Part shown: positions 50,679 to 59,646 of the stretch, in pieces
Numbering within the stretch: position 1 is the first letter of the stretch
How the letters are laid out: every line of letters starts with the position of its first letter
Assembly: GCF_016811235.1 (NCBI RefSeq)
Contig: NZ_JAFBID010000024.1
Coordinates: forward strand, 1-64,000
Source of the DNA: Microvirga arabica
Lineage (GTDB): Bacteria > Pseudomonadota > Alphaproteobacteria > Rhizobiales > Beijerinckiaceae
Direction: 5' to 3'
Length of the DNA: 64,000 nt
Notes under the pieces: generated by a model
The model's input: the letters and a program-made list of their open reading frames with translations, nothing else
Told to the model about the DNA's origin: nothing
Databases searched by the model: none
Program-made: the position numbers and the translations under genes

Positions 50679-51931
50679 GCCTGATTTCCGTCGAGGATGC
50701 CCTGTCTCGGGTGCTGGCGAGCGTAGGCGAACCGCTTGAGACCGAGTATGTGCCCCTCGCCTCCTGCGCCGGGCGCACCCTTGCCGAGGATCTCAGCGCC
50801 CTGCGTGATCAGCCCCCCTTCCCGGCCTCCGCTATGGATGGCTACGCGGTGCGCAGCATCGATTGCGCCCAGGTTCCTGCCAGCCTCCAGGTGATCGGAA
50901 CGAGCGCCGCAGGGGCTCGCTTTACTGGAACCATCGGCCCCATGAAGGCGGTACGGATCTTCACCGGCGCACCCATTCCCGACGGCGCGGACGCAGTGGT
51001 GCTGCAGGAAGATGCGGACCCCTCCGGCGATCGGGTGACCGTGAAGGAGGCGCCCCGCTCCAGCCGCCACATTCGCGCGGCCGGCCTCGATTTCCGCGCT
51101 GGCGATGTGCTTCTGCAGGCGGGCCTGCGCCTAGACTCCCGCCACATCGCTCTTGCCGCCGCCATGGGGCACGGGACCCTGCCCGTGCATCGCAGGCCCA
51201 AAGTGGCCATTCTCGCCACCGGCGACGAACTGGTACGGGCGGGTGAACCCGTCGGGCCCGACCAGATCACCGCCTCGAGCCTCCCTGCCACGATCCTGAT
51301 GGTAGAAAGGGCCGGAGCCGAGGCGATCGATCTCGGCATCGCCCGCGACGATCTTGCATCGCTCGATGAGCGGATCCAGACAGCGCGTGACATCGGTGCC
51401 GACATCCTCGTGACCCTGGGCGGGGCCTCGGTGGGCGAGCACGACCTCGTGCAGGAGGCCTTGAGCCGCCAGGGCATGGATCTCGGCTTCTGGCGCGTAG
51501 CCTTGCGGCCGGGAAAGCCCCTGATGCATGGACGCCTCGGCTCGACCCTACTCCTCGGGCTCCCCGGCAACCCGGTCTCCTCGCTGGTCTGCGCCGTCCT
51601 GTTTCTGGTGCCCGCCATCCGCGCTCTCCTGGGCGACCAGCGGGCTGCGGACGACCCAACGGAGGACGCCATCCTCGGGGCGGACCTTCCGCCGAACCGG
51701 GAGCGGCAGGATTACATGCGCGCCTCTCTTGCGCTTCAGGATGTCCCCTTGACCCTCACTCAAGGACAGGACCGGCTGATGCTCTGCGTCGCGACGCCGC
51801 ACCTGCTGCAGGATTCATCCATGCTGAGCATCCTCGAGCGCTCTGATGCCCTACTGGTCCGTCCGCCGCATGCCCCGGAGGCCACGGCGGGCGAGCCGTG
51901 CCGGATCATTCGGCTGGAGCGGTTTTGTTAG
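50675..51931 (+). CDS. moeA: molybdopterin molybdenumtransferase MoeA
   Basis: The product is 418 aa. Domain III (MoCF-biosynthesis fold) carries ILATGDELV and [11 protein letters not shown], and further conserved blocks are [28 protein letters not shown] and GLPGNPVSS. It inserts molybdate into adenylylated molybdopterin. It is the last gene of the ppiD-trp-moa-moe operon. The following DNA drops abruptly in GC content. Confidence 0.96.
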   Translation: MSLISVEDALSRVLASVGEPLETEYVPLASCAGRTLAEDLSALRDQPPFPASAMDGYAVRSIDCAQVPASLQVIGTSAAGARFTGTIGPMKAVRIFTGAPIPDGADAVVLQEDADPSGDRVTVKEAPRSSRHIRAAGLDFRAGDVLLQAGLRLDSRHIALAAAMGHGTLPVHRRPKVAILATGDELVRAGEPVGPDQITASSLPATILMVERAGAEAIDLGIARDDLASLDERIQTARDIGADILVTLGGASVGEHDLVQEALSRQGMDLGFWRVALRPGKPLMHGRLGSTLLLGLPGNPVSSLVCAVLFLVPAIRALLGDQRAADDPTEDAILGADLPPNRERQDYMRASLALQDVPLTLTQGQDRLMLCVATPHLLQDSSMLSILERSDALLVRPPHAPEATAGEPCRIIRLERFC

Positions 51932-52131
51932 AATCCAGATAGCAGCTTTTGGCTCCAAATCCTCGGATATGGCGGAGACTTGTGAATTTGATGAGTTTTG
52001 GCTCCTCAAACAGGTTCTCATTAAAACAGCAACATATGTGCAATTGAGAACAATGTTCGTTGCAGAGTTAGAACTTTTGCGACACTTTATAACGTTCAAT
52101 AAACTCAGCCTTTATAGGCAAAGGGGCAAAC

Positions 52132-52473
52132 ATGGCAGATGTAATTATCACTGATAACGAACACATTAATTGGTTTGATGTTGTCGCTCTTGCCGCGGGT
52201 CAAGATAGCCTGATCTACAATGGACTGGACGGCGACGACGTCTTCAATGTTTACGCAGGCGTGTCCAAGACGAGCATCTATGGCACCAATGGTGCCGGTG
52301 ATTTTGCGGACTTGCAATTCGATACCATCGAACTCTTTGGTTCCGCTCACCTGAATTCTATTGTCGGGATCGACGTTCTAAGATTTGCGTCTCCGATCCC
52401 AGCCACAACAACTCTCAGCTACAACGCCAACAGTTCGTTCGGAGTATCGAAGATTGGATTGTGGGAGTCCTGA
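52132..52473 (+). CDS. small hypothetical protein, 113 aa, with one RTX-like repeat
   Basis: The sequence GLDGDDVFNVYAG resembles one calcium-binding RTX nonapeptide unit (GGxGxDx). The rest is Ser/Thr/Ala/Asn-rich beta-like text without signal peptide or membrane helix. AAAGGGG precedes the ATG. Base composition and codon use are much more AT-rich than the neighbours, suggesting acquisition. It could be a relic of a larger RTX-type surface or secreted protein. Function unknown. Confidence 0.6.
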   Translation: MADVIITDNEHINWFDVVALAAGQDSLIYNGLDGDDVFNVYAGVSKTSIYGTNGAGDFADLQFDTIELFGSAHLNSIVGIDVLRFASPIPATTTLSYNANSSFGVSKIGLWES

Positions 52474-52632
52474 GCAAAGCTTCAAGCAGATGTGACGCGG
52501 CAGTCTGCTCAGGGAAGTTTGATATGTGGATCATCATCTTCATCCAGTGCGGCCGGATGGCACAGCGTCGACCGAGACACCATCAAGGCTGGAGAACAAA
52601 CCATCGCGCTGAATCTTAACCACAGACTTGCA

Positions 52633-52647
52633 GAACACAGCGAGAAC
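52633..52647. promoter_or_regulatory. LexA operator (GAAC-N7-GAAC)
   Basis: GAACACAGCGAGAAC is the reverse complement of the alphaproteobacterial SOS box GTTC-N7-GTTC, 58 bases before the lexA start. It implies autoregulation of lexA, as in other alphaproteobacteria. Confidence 0.8.
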
Positions 52648-52656
52648 GGCTACCTT

Positions 52657-52671
52657 GTTCCTGATTTGTTT
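52657..52671. promoter_or_regulatory. degenerate second LexA half-site pair
   Basis: GTTCCTGATTTGTTT has GTTC followed after seven bases by GTTT, one base off the GTTC-N7-GTTC box. It lies ten bases from the perfect box and 34 bases before lexA. It may be a weak second operator. Confidence 0.4.
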
Positions 52672-52705
52672 CAGAATCGCCTTTTGAAGGCAGTAAGGGC
52701 CAGCC

Positions 52706-53410
52706 ATGCTGACGCGCAAACAGCACGAATTGCTCCGCTTCATTCATGAGCGGCTGCGTGAAACCGGGGTTCCGCCGTCCTTCGACGAGATGAAGGACGC
52801 ACTCGACCTCAAGTCCAAGTCCGGCATTCACCGCCTGATCACGGCGCTGGAGGAGCGCGGCTTCATCCGGCGCCTGCCCAACCGGGCCCGGGCGCTGGAG
52901 GTGATCCGCCTGCCGGAGAGCACCAGCGGGGCAGGCAGCCAGCGGCGCTTCACGCCGAGCGTGGTCGAGGGCGGTCTCGCCGGAAAGGCGAAGGCTGCTC
53001 CCCAGCCGGCCTCCGATCCGCGCGATCGCGAGATGTCGATCCCGGTCATGGGCCGGATTGCCGCCGGTACGCCGATCTCGGCGATCCAGACCCGCAGCCA
53101 CTCCATCACCCTCTCGGGCGACTTCCTGGCCCAGGGCGACCACTTCGCTCTCGAAGTGCGTGGGGACTCGATGGTGGAAGCAGGCATCCTCGACGGCGAC
53201 CTTGTGGTCATCCGCCGGCAGGACAATGCCAATACGGGCGACATCATCGTGGCCCTGATCGACGAGGAGGAGGCGACCCTCAAGCGCTTCCGCCGCCGCG
53301 GCTCGTCCATCGCCCTTGAGGCCGCCAACCAAGCCTATGAGACCCGGGTGCTCGGCCCTGATCGGGTCAAGATCCAAGGCAAGCTCGTCAGTCTGGTTCG
53401 CCGGTACTGA
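52706..53410 (+). CDS. lexA: SOS-response repressor LexA
   Basis: The product is 234 aa. It has an N-terminal winged helix ([38 protein letters not shown]). The self-cleavage site Ala120-Gly121 is in RIAAGTP, and the catalytic dyad is Ser155 (GDSM) with Lys193 (ATLKRF). It represses DNA-repair genes until RecA filaments trigger cleavage. The inter-domain linker is longer than in E. coli, as usual in this class. The 3' end overlaps the convergent comEC remnant by 23 bases. Confidence 0.97.
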   Translation: MLTRKQHELLRFIHERLRETGVPPSFDEMKDALDLKSKSGIHRLITALEERGFIRRLPNRARALEVIRLPESTSGAGSQRRFTPSVVEGGLAGKAKAAPQPASDPRDREMSIPVMGRIAAGTPISAIQTRSHSITLSGDFLAQGDHFALEVRGDSMVEAGILDGDLVVIRRQDNANTGDIIVALIDEEEATLKRFRRRGSSIALEAANQAYETRVLGPDRVKIQGKLVSLVRRY

Positions 53411-54776
53411 TCTCGTCTTCAGGAAGATCCTGCTCAGGGACAGGCCTTACAGGTCTCTGCCTCCCCTGAGCAGGCGCTACTTCAGCCTCGCCTGAGCGGC
53501 CATCGGGCCAAGCTCTCATCTCTCGGCCTTTCCTGACTGATGTCACCTCAATCGCATCGGGACCGAGGCGCAGAGCCGTGGCTCCGCGTTCCTTCAGCGC
53601 CTCACCGTCAAGAACGAAAGGCTGCCTGCATGCCGGCGGGGCTTGCAGCCGTGTGAAAATCACGTTCGCCCGACGGCAATCCTCTTCGAATGCCGCATAG
53701 TCCTGGACAAAGGCAATCCGCCGCCCGTCCGTGGCAGTCACCACGCAACCAGCGCTGTCGCAGCGTGCCTCACGCCTGAGGCTGGCATCATCTGCAGTCC
53801 TGGCATCGCCGTCGGCGCGCAGCCACTGCTCGGTCACGAAGTCCGATGGTCGCCCGACGAGAGCAAGCTGTCCTCGGGTCCCGCGAATAGCCGCCCCTGC
53901 CCCCTCGCGGTCGATGAAAATGTCGTAGCGATCCGGAGCAGCCGTGAAGGCAAGCCCTATCGCTGCCGGCACAAGGGCCATCCATCGCAACGACGACGCT
54001 GGGATGGTCAGAATGAGCAGGCCCAGGCTCAGCAATGCCAGGGCACCGATGCTCAGCGCCGGCACCACCACGGTCGAACCGCTGAAAGACCCGACCCAGG
54101 CCGACACCGCAAGCACCTGCTCGACGGCCGCTCCCATCACCTGCCAGACAGGACGATCAAGATCCAAGGGATACGCGAGCACACCCAGAACGGCGGACGG
54201 CATGACCACGACCGAGACGAGCGGCAGGGCAAGCGCATTGCCGATGAGACCGTATGGGTTGAGCGACTGGAAGTGATAAGTCGCGAAGGGCGCCGTGGCG
54301 ATGCTGGTCACAAGAGTCGTGGTCACGAGCCCGAGCATCGCCCGGCCGATCCAGCGAAGACTCCGTTCGAGAACGGTAGCCGGTGTTCCGTCGGCCTGTT
54401 TCCGCTCCATCAGCGGCACCAACGCCATCATGGCGGCCACCGCTCCAAGCGACATCTGAAAGCTTGGTCCGAGCAGCGCCTCGGGGTCCCGTGCAAGAAC
54501 GATGAGAGCGGCAATCGAAAGATTGCGGATGCTCAGCGCAGGACGGTCCACTAACACCGCGCCGAACATCACAAGGGTCATGATGAGCGAGCGCTCGGTG
54601 GCGACATCGGAGCCCGAGAAGATGCAGTAGATCGTCGCCCCGATCATCGCCACCACGGCGGCAATCTTCTTAACCGGCCAGAGCAGCGCGGCCATTGAGC
54701 TCAAGGACAGGAGCGCACGAACCAGCCAGAAGAAGGTGCCGGCGGCAAGAACCATGTGGAGGCCGGAGATCGACAC
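53388..54776 (-). pseudogene. comEC: ComEC/Rec2 DNA-uptake channel, 5'-truncated
   Basis: The frame encodes 462 aa beginning SISGLHMVLAAGTFFWLVRAL, which is the start of the ComEC membrane (Competence) domain and normally lies some 250-300 residues into the protein. Several membrane helices follow, then a soluble C-terminal region. The frame is open upstream for only about 35 more codons to a TGA, and that text does not look like ComEC. The N-terminal membrane and OB-like domain is missing. The start codon (GTG 54776) is only the first possible one. The truncation probably abolishes function, though a short product cannot be excluded. Confidence 0.75.
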
Positions 54777-54785
54777 AATATGTGG

Positions 54786-55253
54786 AGCGGTTAATCCCGT
54801 CCACAGGTTTGACCGCTCAAGCCTGCCGGCCGAGTTTGTCCGGAGGTGGCCAGCCTTCCAAAGGTCGGCTCACAGCCGATATGCCGAAGTTCTGTGTACT
54901 TCCGAGGAGTGCCAGGAGAGGCCATTCGCGTTCATTCGGACCTGCGGCCACTCTGAAAGATCAAGGCACTTTTCAAACGAGAAAGCCCAGGCTCCGGGGC
55001 GAACGGACAGGATGCCTTCGCATCGCTGCCTCGCACACTACGGGCCTGGGCTGATCGTGTACCAGTCGGGCGCTCGCATCGTCAGGCAAGCGCAGGAGCA
55101 GACCGGGCCGGATTACATCCGTCCTGACACGGCCTCATCGGGGCTGGCGGTGACGCCCGCCGCCTCGAAGTCCACATACGATGTCCGCTGGGGTAAACCT
55201 GATATGGGGATTGAAATACAATTCGCAAGGGCCACGGAGGCAGGGCAACCAGA
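54786..55253. other. unassigned DNA at the comEC breakpoint
   Basis: About 470 bases replace the missing 5' part of comEC. A plus-strand frame stays open through much of it, but it begins inside antisense comEC sequence and has no recognisable family or good start. Fragments of a decayed gene or transposon are possible. I cannot assign anything. Confidence 0.5.
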
Positions 55254-55883
55254 ATGACGACACTGATGCTCGTCGGAGCGACAGGCCTGGTCGGCGGGGC
55301 CGTCCTGCGGCAGGCGCAAAGCGATGCCCGCGTGGGTCGGATCGTCGCCCCGACCCGTCGGCAACTGCCGCCCCACCCGAAGCTCGAAAACCCGCTGGTT
55401 GATTTCGAGCACCTCCCGGCCGATGCGCCGTGGTGGGCCGTGGACGGCGTGATCTGCACCCTCGGCACCACGATCCGCAAGGCACGCTCGCAGGAGGCCT
55501 TCCGCCGGGTCGACCACGACTACCCGCCAGCCGTCGCGCAACTCGCCCGGCAGCATGGGGCGCGTGCCTTCGCGTTGAACTCCGCGACGGGAGCCGATGC
55601 ACGCTCGCGCTTCTTCTACAATCGGGTCAAAGGCGAGGTGGAAGAGGCAATCGGAGGCGTCGGATACCCATCGCTGAGCATCGTGCGCCCTGCCCTGATC
55701 GGAGGCGACCGGGACGAGTTCCGGCCCGCGGAGTTCGTGGCCATGCGGGTCTTGCGACTGGCCGAGCGGCTTCTGCCCAGCCGCTATCGGATCGTGCCGC
55801 ACGAGCGCATCGCCAGCGTTCTGTTGGAGGCGGCGGTCACCGCCCCGCCCGGGGAGCAGATCATCGAGTCTGACACATCGTGA
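55254..55883 (+). CDS. NAD(P)-binding Rossmann protein (HTATIP2/NmrA-like)
   Basis: The product is 209 aa. The glycine-rich MLVGATGLVGGAVLRQA is at the N-terminus, followed by the NAD(P)-fold strands ICTLGTTIRKARSQEAF, FALNSATGAD and SIVRPALIGGDRDEFRP. This is the atypical short-chain dehydrogenase branch that includes HTATIP2-type proteins. Substrate unknown. It is the first gene to the right of the comEC breakpoint. Confidence 0.87.
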   Translation: MTTLMLVGATGLVGGAVLRQAQSDARVGRIVAPTRRQLPPHPKLENPLVDFEHLPADAPWWAVDGVICTLGTTIRKARSQEAFRRVDHDYPPAVAQLARQHGARAFALNSATGADARSRFFYNRVKGEVEEAIGGVGYPSLSIVRPALIGGDRDEFRPAEFVAMRVLRLAERLLPSRYRIVPHERIASVLLEAAVTAPPGEQIIESDTS

Positions 55884-55959
55884 AGGGGCGACGTAGACAA
55901 CCATAGCCCTCGCTGACATCGCGGGATGCCCCCTCTCGGGGTAAGAGGCTGGGCACGTT

Positions 55960-56577
55960 TCACCGCCAATCAAAGATAGCCTGGGTGTTCAGCGGGCTTG
56001 CGTAGCCATAGGTCGCTGCAGCGCGTGGTGCCTCAGTGCGCTGCGGCTGATGGCCGGAATAACGTGCTCCGACTGGCGACCGCTCAGCCTGCCGGACTTT
56101 GGGCCGATCCCGCTTCACCGTCCGTGCGGAGGATTTCCTCGGCTCGTCTCCACGGATCACGATTCTCGTGTTCCGCATCCCCTCACTGCGGACCAGGGCA
56201 AACAGCTTCGCCGCGTTTGCCGGCGCAAGGCGGACGCAGCCATGCGAAGCGGTCCGCCCCAGGGTGCGGGTGGCGTTGCTGCCATGGATCGCATGGCCCC
56301 GGTGGGTGAAGAAGATCGAGTGCGGCATGGGTGAGTTGTCCCACTCCTTGGAGGCATGGTCCTTCACCAGACGGGATGGCCCGAAGGTGCCAACCGGCGT
56401 CTCATACCCGGCCTTGCCCGTCGACACCGACCAGGCATAGCGTGACTGGCCATCAACGGAGACCGACATGCGCTGGGTGGCCTTGTCGACGGTGATCAGG
56501 ACATCGGCCCTCGCCCAACTGGCTCCAAGTGTGAGAGTGCCAAGCAAGGACACGGCAAGCAGACCGACAAGACGCAT
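55960..56577 (-). CDS. L,D-transpeptidase (YkuD domain), secreted
   Basis: The product is 205 aa with a signal peptide (about residues 1-24, ending ARA). The YkuD domain has HAIHGSNATRTLG and the catalytic SHGCVRL, with Cys as nucleophile. It would form 3-3 peptidoglycan cross-links or anchor lipoproteins in the periplasm. The C-terminal 60 residues are basic and Pro-rich, without a fold. It is one of three such enzymes in 8 kb. Confidence 0.92.
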   Translation of the reverse strand: MRLVGLLAVSLLGTLTLGASWARADVLITVDKATQRMSVSVDGQSRYAWSVSTGKAGYETPVGTFGPSRLVKDHASKEWDNSPMPHSIFFTHRGHAIHGSNATRTLGRTASHGCVRLAPANAAKLFALVRSEGMRNTRIVIRGDEPRKSSARTVKRDRPKVRQAERSPVGARYSGHQPQRTEAPRAAATYGYASPLNTQAIFDWR

Positions 56578-56753
56578 AGGGAAAAGTCCTTCAGGTAGGA
56601 ATACAAGGCGACATTCCTACAGACGCCCGGTCAGTTCCTCGGTTCCGCCACCTGGTCCGACCTCACGGAACCGTGTGGACTTGCTCGACGCCGTGCGCCT
56701 GCCGAGCGCATGGCATGGTCATTCCCTCCCGAGCTGATCTCGGTGGGTGAAAG

Positions 56754-56785
56754 GAGCCCCGGCCATCGCTAAGGCCAAGGCTCCT
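56754..56785 (-). terminator. probable terminator after the metallo-beta-lactamase gene
   Basis: On the minus strand GGAGCCTTGGCC and GGCCGGGGCTCC pair over 12 positions (two as G-U wobbles) around the loop TTAGCGAT, followed by TTTC. The stem is strong but the U tract is short. It begins five bases beyond the stop at 56790. Confidence 0.5.
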
Positions 56786-56789
56786 CCGA

Positions 56790-57677
56790 TCACACGACCT
56801 CTTCGGCGCCGCCCTTCATCTTGACCGGGATCATCAGGTAGCGGACGCCGTTCGCTTCCGCCGGCGGGAATTTCCCGGCCCTGATGTTGGTCTGGATCGA
56901 GGGCAGCAGCAGCCGGGGCGCCGCGAGCTTCGCGTCACGGGCGGTTCGCATCGCCACGAACTCCTCCTCGGTGACGCCCTCCTTCACATGCACGTTCCTC
57001 TCGCGCTGCTCCGCGACCGTGGTCTCCCAGGCATAGGTGTCGCGGCCCGGCGCCTTGTAGTCGTGGCACATGAACAGCCGCGTCTCGGGCGGCAGCGCGG
57101 TCAGGCGCCGGATCGAGCGGTACAGCTGGTGGGCATCGCCGCCGGGAAAGTCGGCACGGGCGGTGCCGTAATCGGGCATGAACATGGTGTCGCCCACGAA
57201 CACCGCGTCCTCTACCTTGTAGGAGATGTCGGCTGGGGTGTGCCCGGGCGTGTGAAGCACCTCCACGTCGAGCTCGCCGATGGTGAAGCGCTCGCTGTCC
57301 TTGAACAGATGGTCGAAGTCGCTGCCGTCGGGGTTGAGATCGGTGGCGTTGAAGATCGGCCTGAAAATCTTCTGCACGTCCTTGATGTGCTCACCGATGC
57401 CGATCTTCGCGCCGGTCTTCGCCTTGATGTAGGGCGCACCCGACAGGTGGTCGGCATGGGCGTGGGTCTCCAGCGCCCATTCTACCGTGTAGCCCGCCTC
57501 CTCGGCCGCCTTGAGCATCATCTCGACCGAGCGCGTGTCCACCGTGCCCGAATTGTGATCGTAGTCGAAGACGGGGTCGATGATCGCCGCCTTTTTCGTT
57601 GCCGGATCCGCCACCAGGTAGCTGACGGTGTTGGTGGGCTCGTCGAAGAATGCTCGGATGATGGGTTGGCCTGACAT
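56790..57677 (-). CDS. persulfide dioxygenase / Blh-like metallo-beta-lactamase hydrolase
   Basis: The product is 295 aa. The metal-binding THAHADHLSGAPYIK, the HTPGHTPADISY histidine and the GDTMFMPDYG aspartate are as in ETHE1/Blh-type proteins. These oxidise glutathione persulfide with iron and oxygen. The ATG at 57677 is preceded by GGAGG; the frame is open further upstream but only as antisense of the next gene. It is divergent from the rhodanese gene. Family members work with rhodaneses and TauE/SafE permeases in sulfide detoxification. Confidence 0.9.
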   Translation of the reverse strand: MSGQPIIRAFFDEPTNTVSYLVADPATKKAAIIDPVFDYDHNSGTVDTRSVEMMLKAAEEAGYTVEWALETHAHADHLSGAPYIKAKTGAKIGIGEHIKDVQKIFRPIFNATDLNPDGSDFDHLFKDSERFTIGELDVEVLHTPGHTPADISYKVEDAVFVGDTMFMPDYGTARADFPGGDAHQLYRSIRRLTALPPETRLFMCHDYKAPGRDTYAWETTVAEQRERNVHVKEGVTEEEFVAMRTARDAKLAAPRLLLPSIQTNIRAGKFPPAEANGVRYLMIPVKMKGGAEEVV

Positions 57678-57714
57678 GGTCTGGACCTCCTCAATGGTTC
57701 GTTTGCCGTTGTGG

Positions 57715-57763
57715 TTGACAATATATAAGCAATCTCTAAATAAGCAATATCTAATGCAATATG
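57715..57763 (+). promoter_or_regulatory. divergent promoter region with tandem 15-bp repeat (possible operator)
   Basis: A TTGACA at 57715-57720 could be a -35 box for the rhodanese operon, with AT-rich TAAATA-like text 16 bases on. Two adjacent copies of ATAAGCAATMTCTAA (57725-57739 and 57740-57754) differ at one base, and a third GCAAT follows at 57756. The repeats overlap the presumed core promoter, as a repressor operator would. ArsR-family BigR/SqrR repressors control such operons elsewhere, but no such gene is in the window and the match to their boxes is not established. Confidence 0.5.
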
Positions 57764-57801
57764 AGCCGCCTCGACGGCCGATCCCTATCCGGAGACCCAC
57801 C

Positions 57802-58347
57802 ATGTCGCTTCCCACTCTCAGCCCTACTGAGGCCAAGCGCCTGCTCGACCAGGGCGCCATCCTCGTCGACATCCGCGAGGCCGACGAACACGCCCGGGAG
57901 AACATCCCCGGCGCCCGCCTGGCGTCCCTGTCCCGGCTGGAGCAGGCGGACCTCGCCCTTCCCGAAGGCCAGCCGGTGATCTTCCATTGCAAGAGCGGAG
58001 CCCGGACCCAGGGCAACGCCGCCCGTCTTGCCGCCAAGGTTGGCAGCGCGAGTGAGGCCTTCGTCCTGGAGGGCGGCCTCGACGCCTGGAAGAAGGCCGG
58101 TCTGCCCGTCGCGGTCGACCGCCGCCAGCCCCTGGAGCTGCAGCGTCAGGTGCAGATCGGGGCCGGCAGCATGGTCTTCCTCGGCACGATTCTGGGCCTG
58201 TTCGTGTCGCCCTGGTTCTTTGCCATTCCGGCCTTTGTCGGCGCCGGCCTGACGGTGGCGGGGGTCACCGGGTTCTGCGGCATGGCCCGGATTCTGAAGA
58301 AGGCGCCCTGGAACCGCGCCGCCTTCGCCCGGCCCAAGCACGCCTAA
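57802..58347 (+). CDS. rhodanese with C-terminal DUF2892 membrane domain
   Basis: The product is 181 aa. A rhodanese domain (about residues 5-110) has the active-site Cys in FHCKSGARTQGNA. A DUF2892-type domain follows with two membrane helices (about 120-137 and 141-160), so the sulfurtransferase would be tethered to the inner membrane. GGAGA precedes the ATG. It begins the plus-strand sulfur operon, divergent from the persulfide-dioxygenase-like gene. Confidence 0.9.
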   Translation: MSLPTLSPTEAKRLLDQGAILVDIREADEHARENIPGARLASLSRLEQADLALPEGQPVIFHCKSGARTQGNAARLAAKVGSASEAFVLEGGLDAWKKAGLPVAVDRRQPLELQRQVQIGAGSMVFLGTILGLFVSPWFFAIPAFVGAGLTVAGVTGFCGMARILKKAPWNRAAFARPKHA

Positions 58348-58383
58348 CGCATTCACCCCCTGTCACCGCCACAGCGGAAGACC

Positions 58384-59169
58384 ATGATCACACTGTCCCT
58401 CACCCAGAGCGCTCTCGGTCTCGCTTCGGGCTCGCTCGTCGGCTTCACGCTCGGCCTCGTGGGCGGAGGCGGCTCGATCCTGGCGGTGCCGCTGCTCGTC
58501 TACCTGGTCGGCGTGACCAACCCGCACGTGGCCATCGGCACGAGCGCGATTGCGGTGGCGGCCAACGCCGCCGCCAATCTCGCCAACCACGCCCGCGCCA
58601 AGAACGTGAAGTGGCGCTGTGCCCTGGTCTTCACGGTCGCCGGCATCCTCGGTGCCTTCGGCGGCTCGACGCTCGGCAAGATGGTCGACGGCCAGAAGCT
58701 CCTCGCCCTGTTCGCCGTGCTGATGATGATCGTTGGAGCCCTCATGCTGCGAAAGCACTCCGGCGAGGGCGACAGAAACGTCCGTCTCGGCCGAGAGAAC
58801 TTCCTCAAGCTGGTTGGGATCGGCTTGGCGACGGGAGCCTTGTCGGGCTTTTTCGGCATCGGCGGCGGCTTCCTGATCGTGCCGGGGCTGATCCTGGCGA
58901 CCGGCATGCCGACCCTGTACGCCATCGGCTCCTCCCTCGTGGCCGTGACCGGCTTCGGTCTCACCACCGCGGCCAACTACGCCTCCTCGGGCTTGATCGA
59001 TTGGACCCTGGCGGCGTTGTTCATCGGTGGCGGGGTGCTGGGCGGCCTGCTCGGCGCCCGCCTGGCCACGACGCTCGCCGGGAGGAAAGGCGCCCTCAAC
59101 ACGGTCTTTGCCGGCCTGATCTTCGTCGTGGCGATCTACATGCTGGTGCGCAGCCTCAACCTGCTCTGA
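58384..59169 (+). CDS. TauE/SafE-family sulfur-anion permease
   Basis: The product is 261 aa with about eight membrane helices and the repeated glycine-rich motifs GFTLGLVGGGGSILAVPLLVYLVGV and GFFGIGGGFLIVPGLILA of TauE/SafE. Related permeases beside Blh and rhodanese genes export sulfite made by persulfide oxidation. Here that role is inferred from the neighbourhood. Confidence 0.92.
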   Translation: MITLSLTQSALGLASGSLVGFTLGLVGGGGSILAVPLLVYLVGVTNPHVAIGTSAIAVAANAAANLANHARAKNVKWRCALVFTVAGILGAFGGSTLGKMVDGQKLLALFAVLMMIVGALMLRKHSGEGDRNVRLGRENFLKLVGIGLATGALSGFFGIGGGFLIVPGLILATGMPTLYAIGSSLVAVTGFGLTTAANYASSGLIDWTLAALFIGGGVLGGLLGARLATTLAGRKGALNTVFAGLIFVVAIYMLVRSLNLL

Positions 59170-59192
59170 GGCGCAAGGACAGGAGGTGGTCC

Positions 59193-59633
59193 ATGTCGAA
59201 ATCGTTTCATGTGGTCTGTCCCCGGTGCGATGCCGTCAACCGCGTTCCGCAGGATCGACCTGCATCGCAGGCGGTCTGCGGCAGCTGCAAGGCAAGGCTC
59301 TTCGACGGCCATCCCATCGAGCTCAATGGCCAGCGTTTCCAGCGCCACGCCGAGCGCAGCGACATTCCGGTGATTGCCGATTTCTGGGCGCCCTGGTGCG
59401 GCCCCTGCCGGGCGATGGCACCGATCTTCGAGCGGGCGGCGAAGGAGCTCGAACCCAAGGCCCGCTTCGTCAAGGTCAACGTGGACAGCGAGCCGGAACT
59501 GGCCGGGCAACTCGGCGTTCATGGCATTCCGGCCCTCTTCGTCCTCAAGTACGGATCAGTCGTTGCGCGGCAGGCTGGGCTGGCCAACCTGTCCACTCTC
59601 CACGACTGGGTTCGCCAGTTCTCAACCCCTTGA
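59193..59633 (+). CDS. trxC: thioredoxin 2 (Zn-ribbon thioredoxin)
   Basis: The product is 146 aa. The N-terminal zinc ribbon CPRC and CGSC is followed by the thioredoxin fold with FWAPWCGPCRAMAP (WCGPC active site) and the cis-Pro in GIPALFVLK. A near-perfect AGGAGG is upstream of the ATG. TrxC-type thioredoxins reduce disulfides and can act on persulfides; it is inserted between the permease and the sulfurtransferase-like gene. Confidence 0.95.
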   Translation: MSKSFHVVCPRCDAVNRVPQDRPASQAVCGSCKARLFDGHPIELNGQRFQRHAERSDIPVIADFWAPWCGPCRAMAPIFERAAKELEPKARFVKVNVDSEPELAGQLGVHGIPALFVLKYGSVVARQAGLANLSTLHDWVRQFSTP

Positions 59634-59646
59634 AGGGAGACGTCGC

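Larger units (their letters stand above)
51932..52705. other. AT-rich islet between moeA and lexA
   Basis: This 774-bp interval is visibly more AT-rich than its neighbours and separates moeA from lexA, which are usually near neighbours. It holds one small gene (52132-52473) and the LexA operators just before lexA. Parts 51932-52131 and 52474-52632 have no gene I can support. GAACAATGTTC at 52048-52058 is a small palindrome. No inverted terminal repeats or transposase remnant were recognised. Confidence 0.6.

Noticed and set aside
54736..55257. 173-codon plus-strand frame across the comEC breakpoint
   Set aside because: It begins inside antisense comEC, lacks a good start and has no recognisable family. 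Kept only as unassigned DNA.
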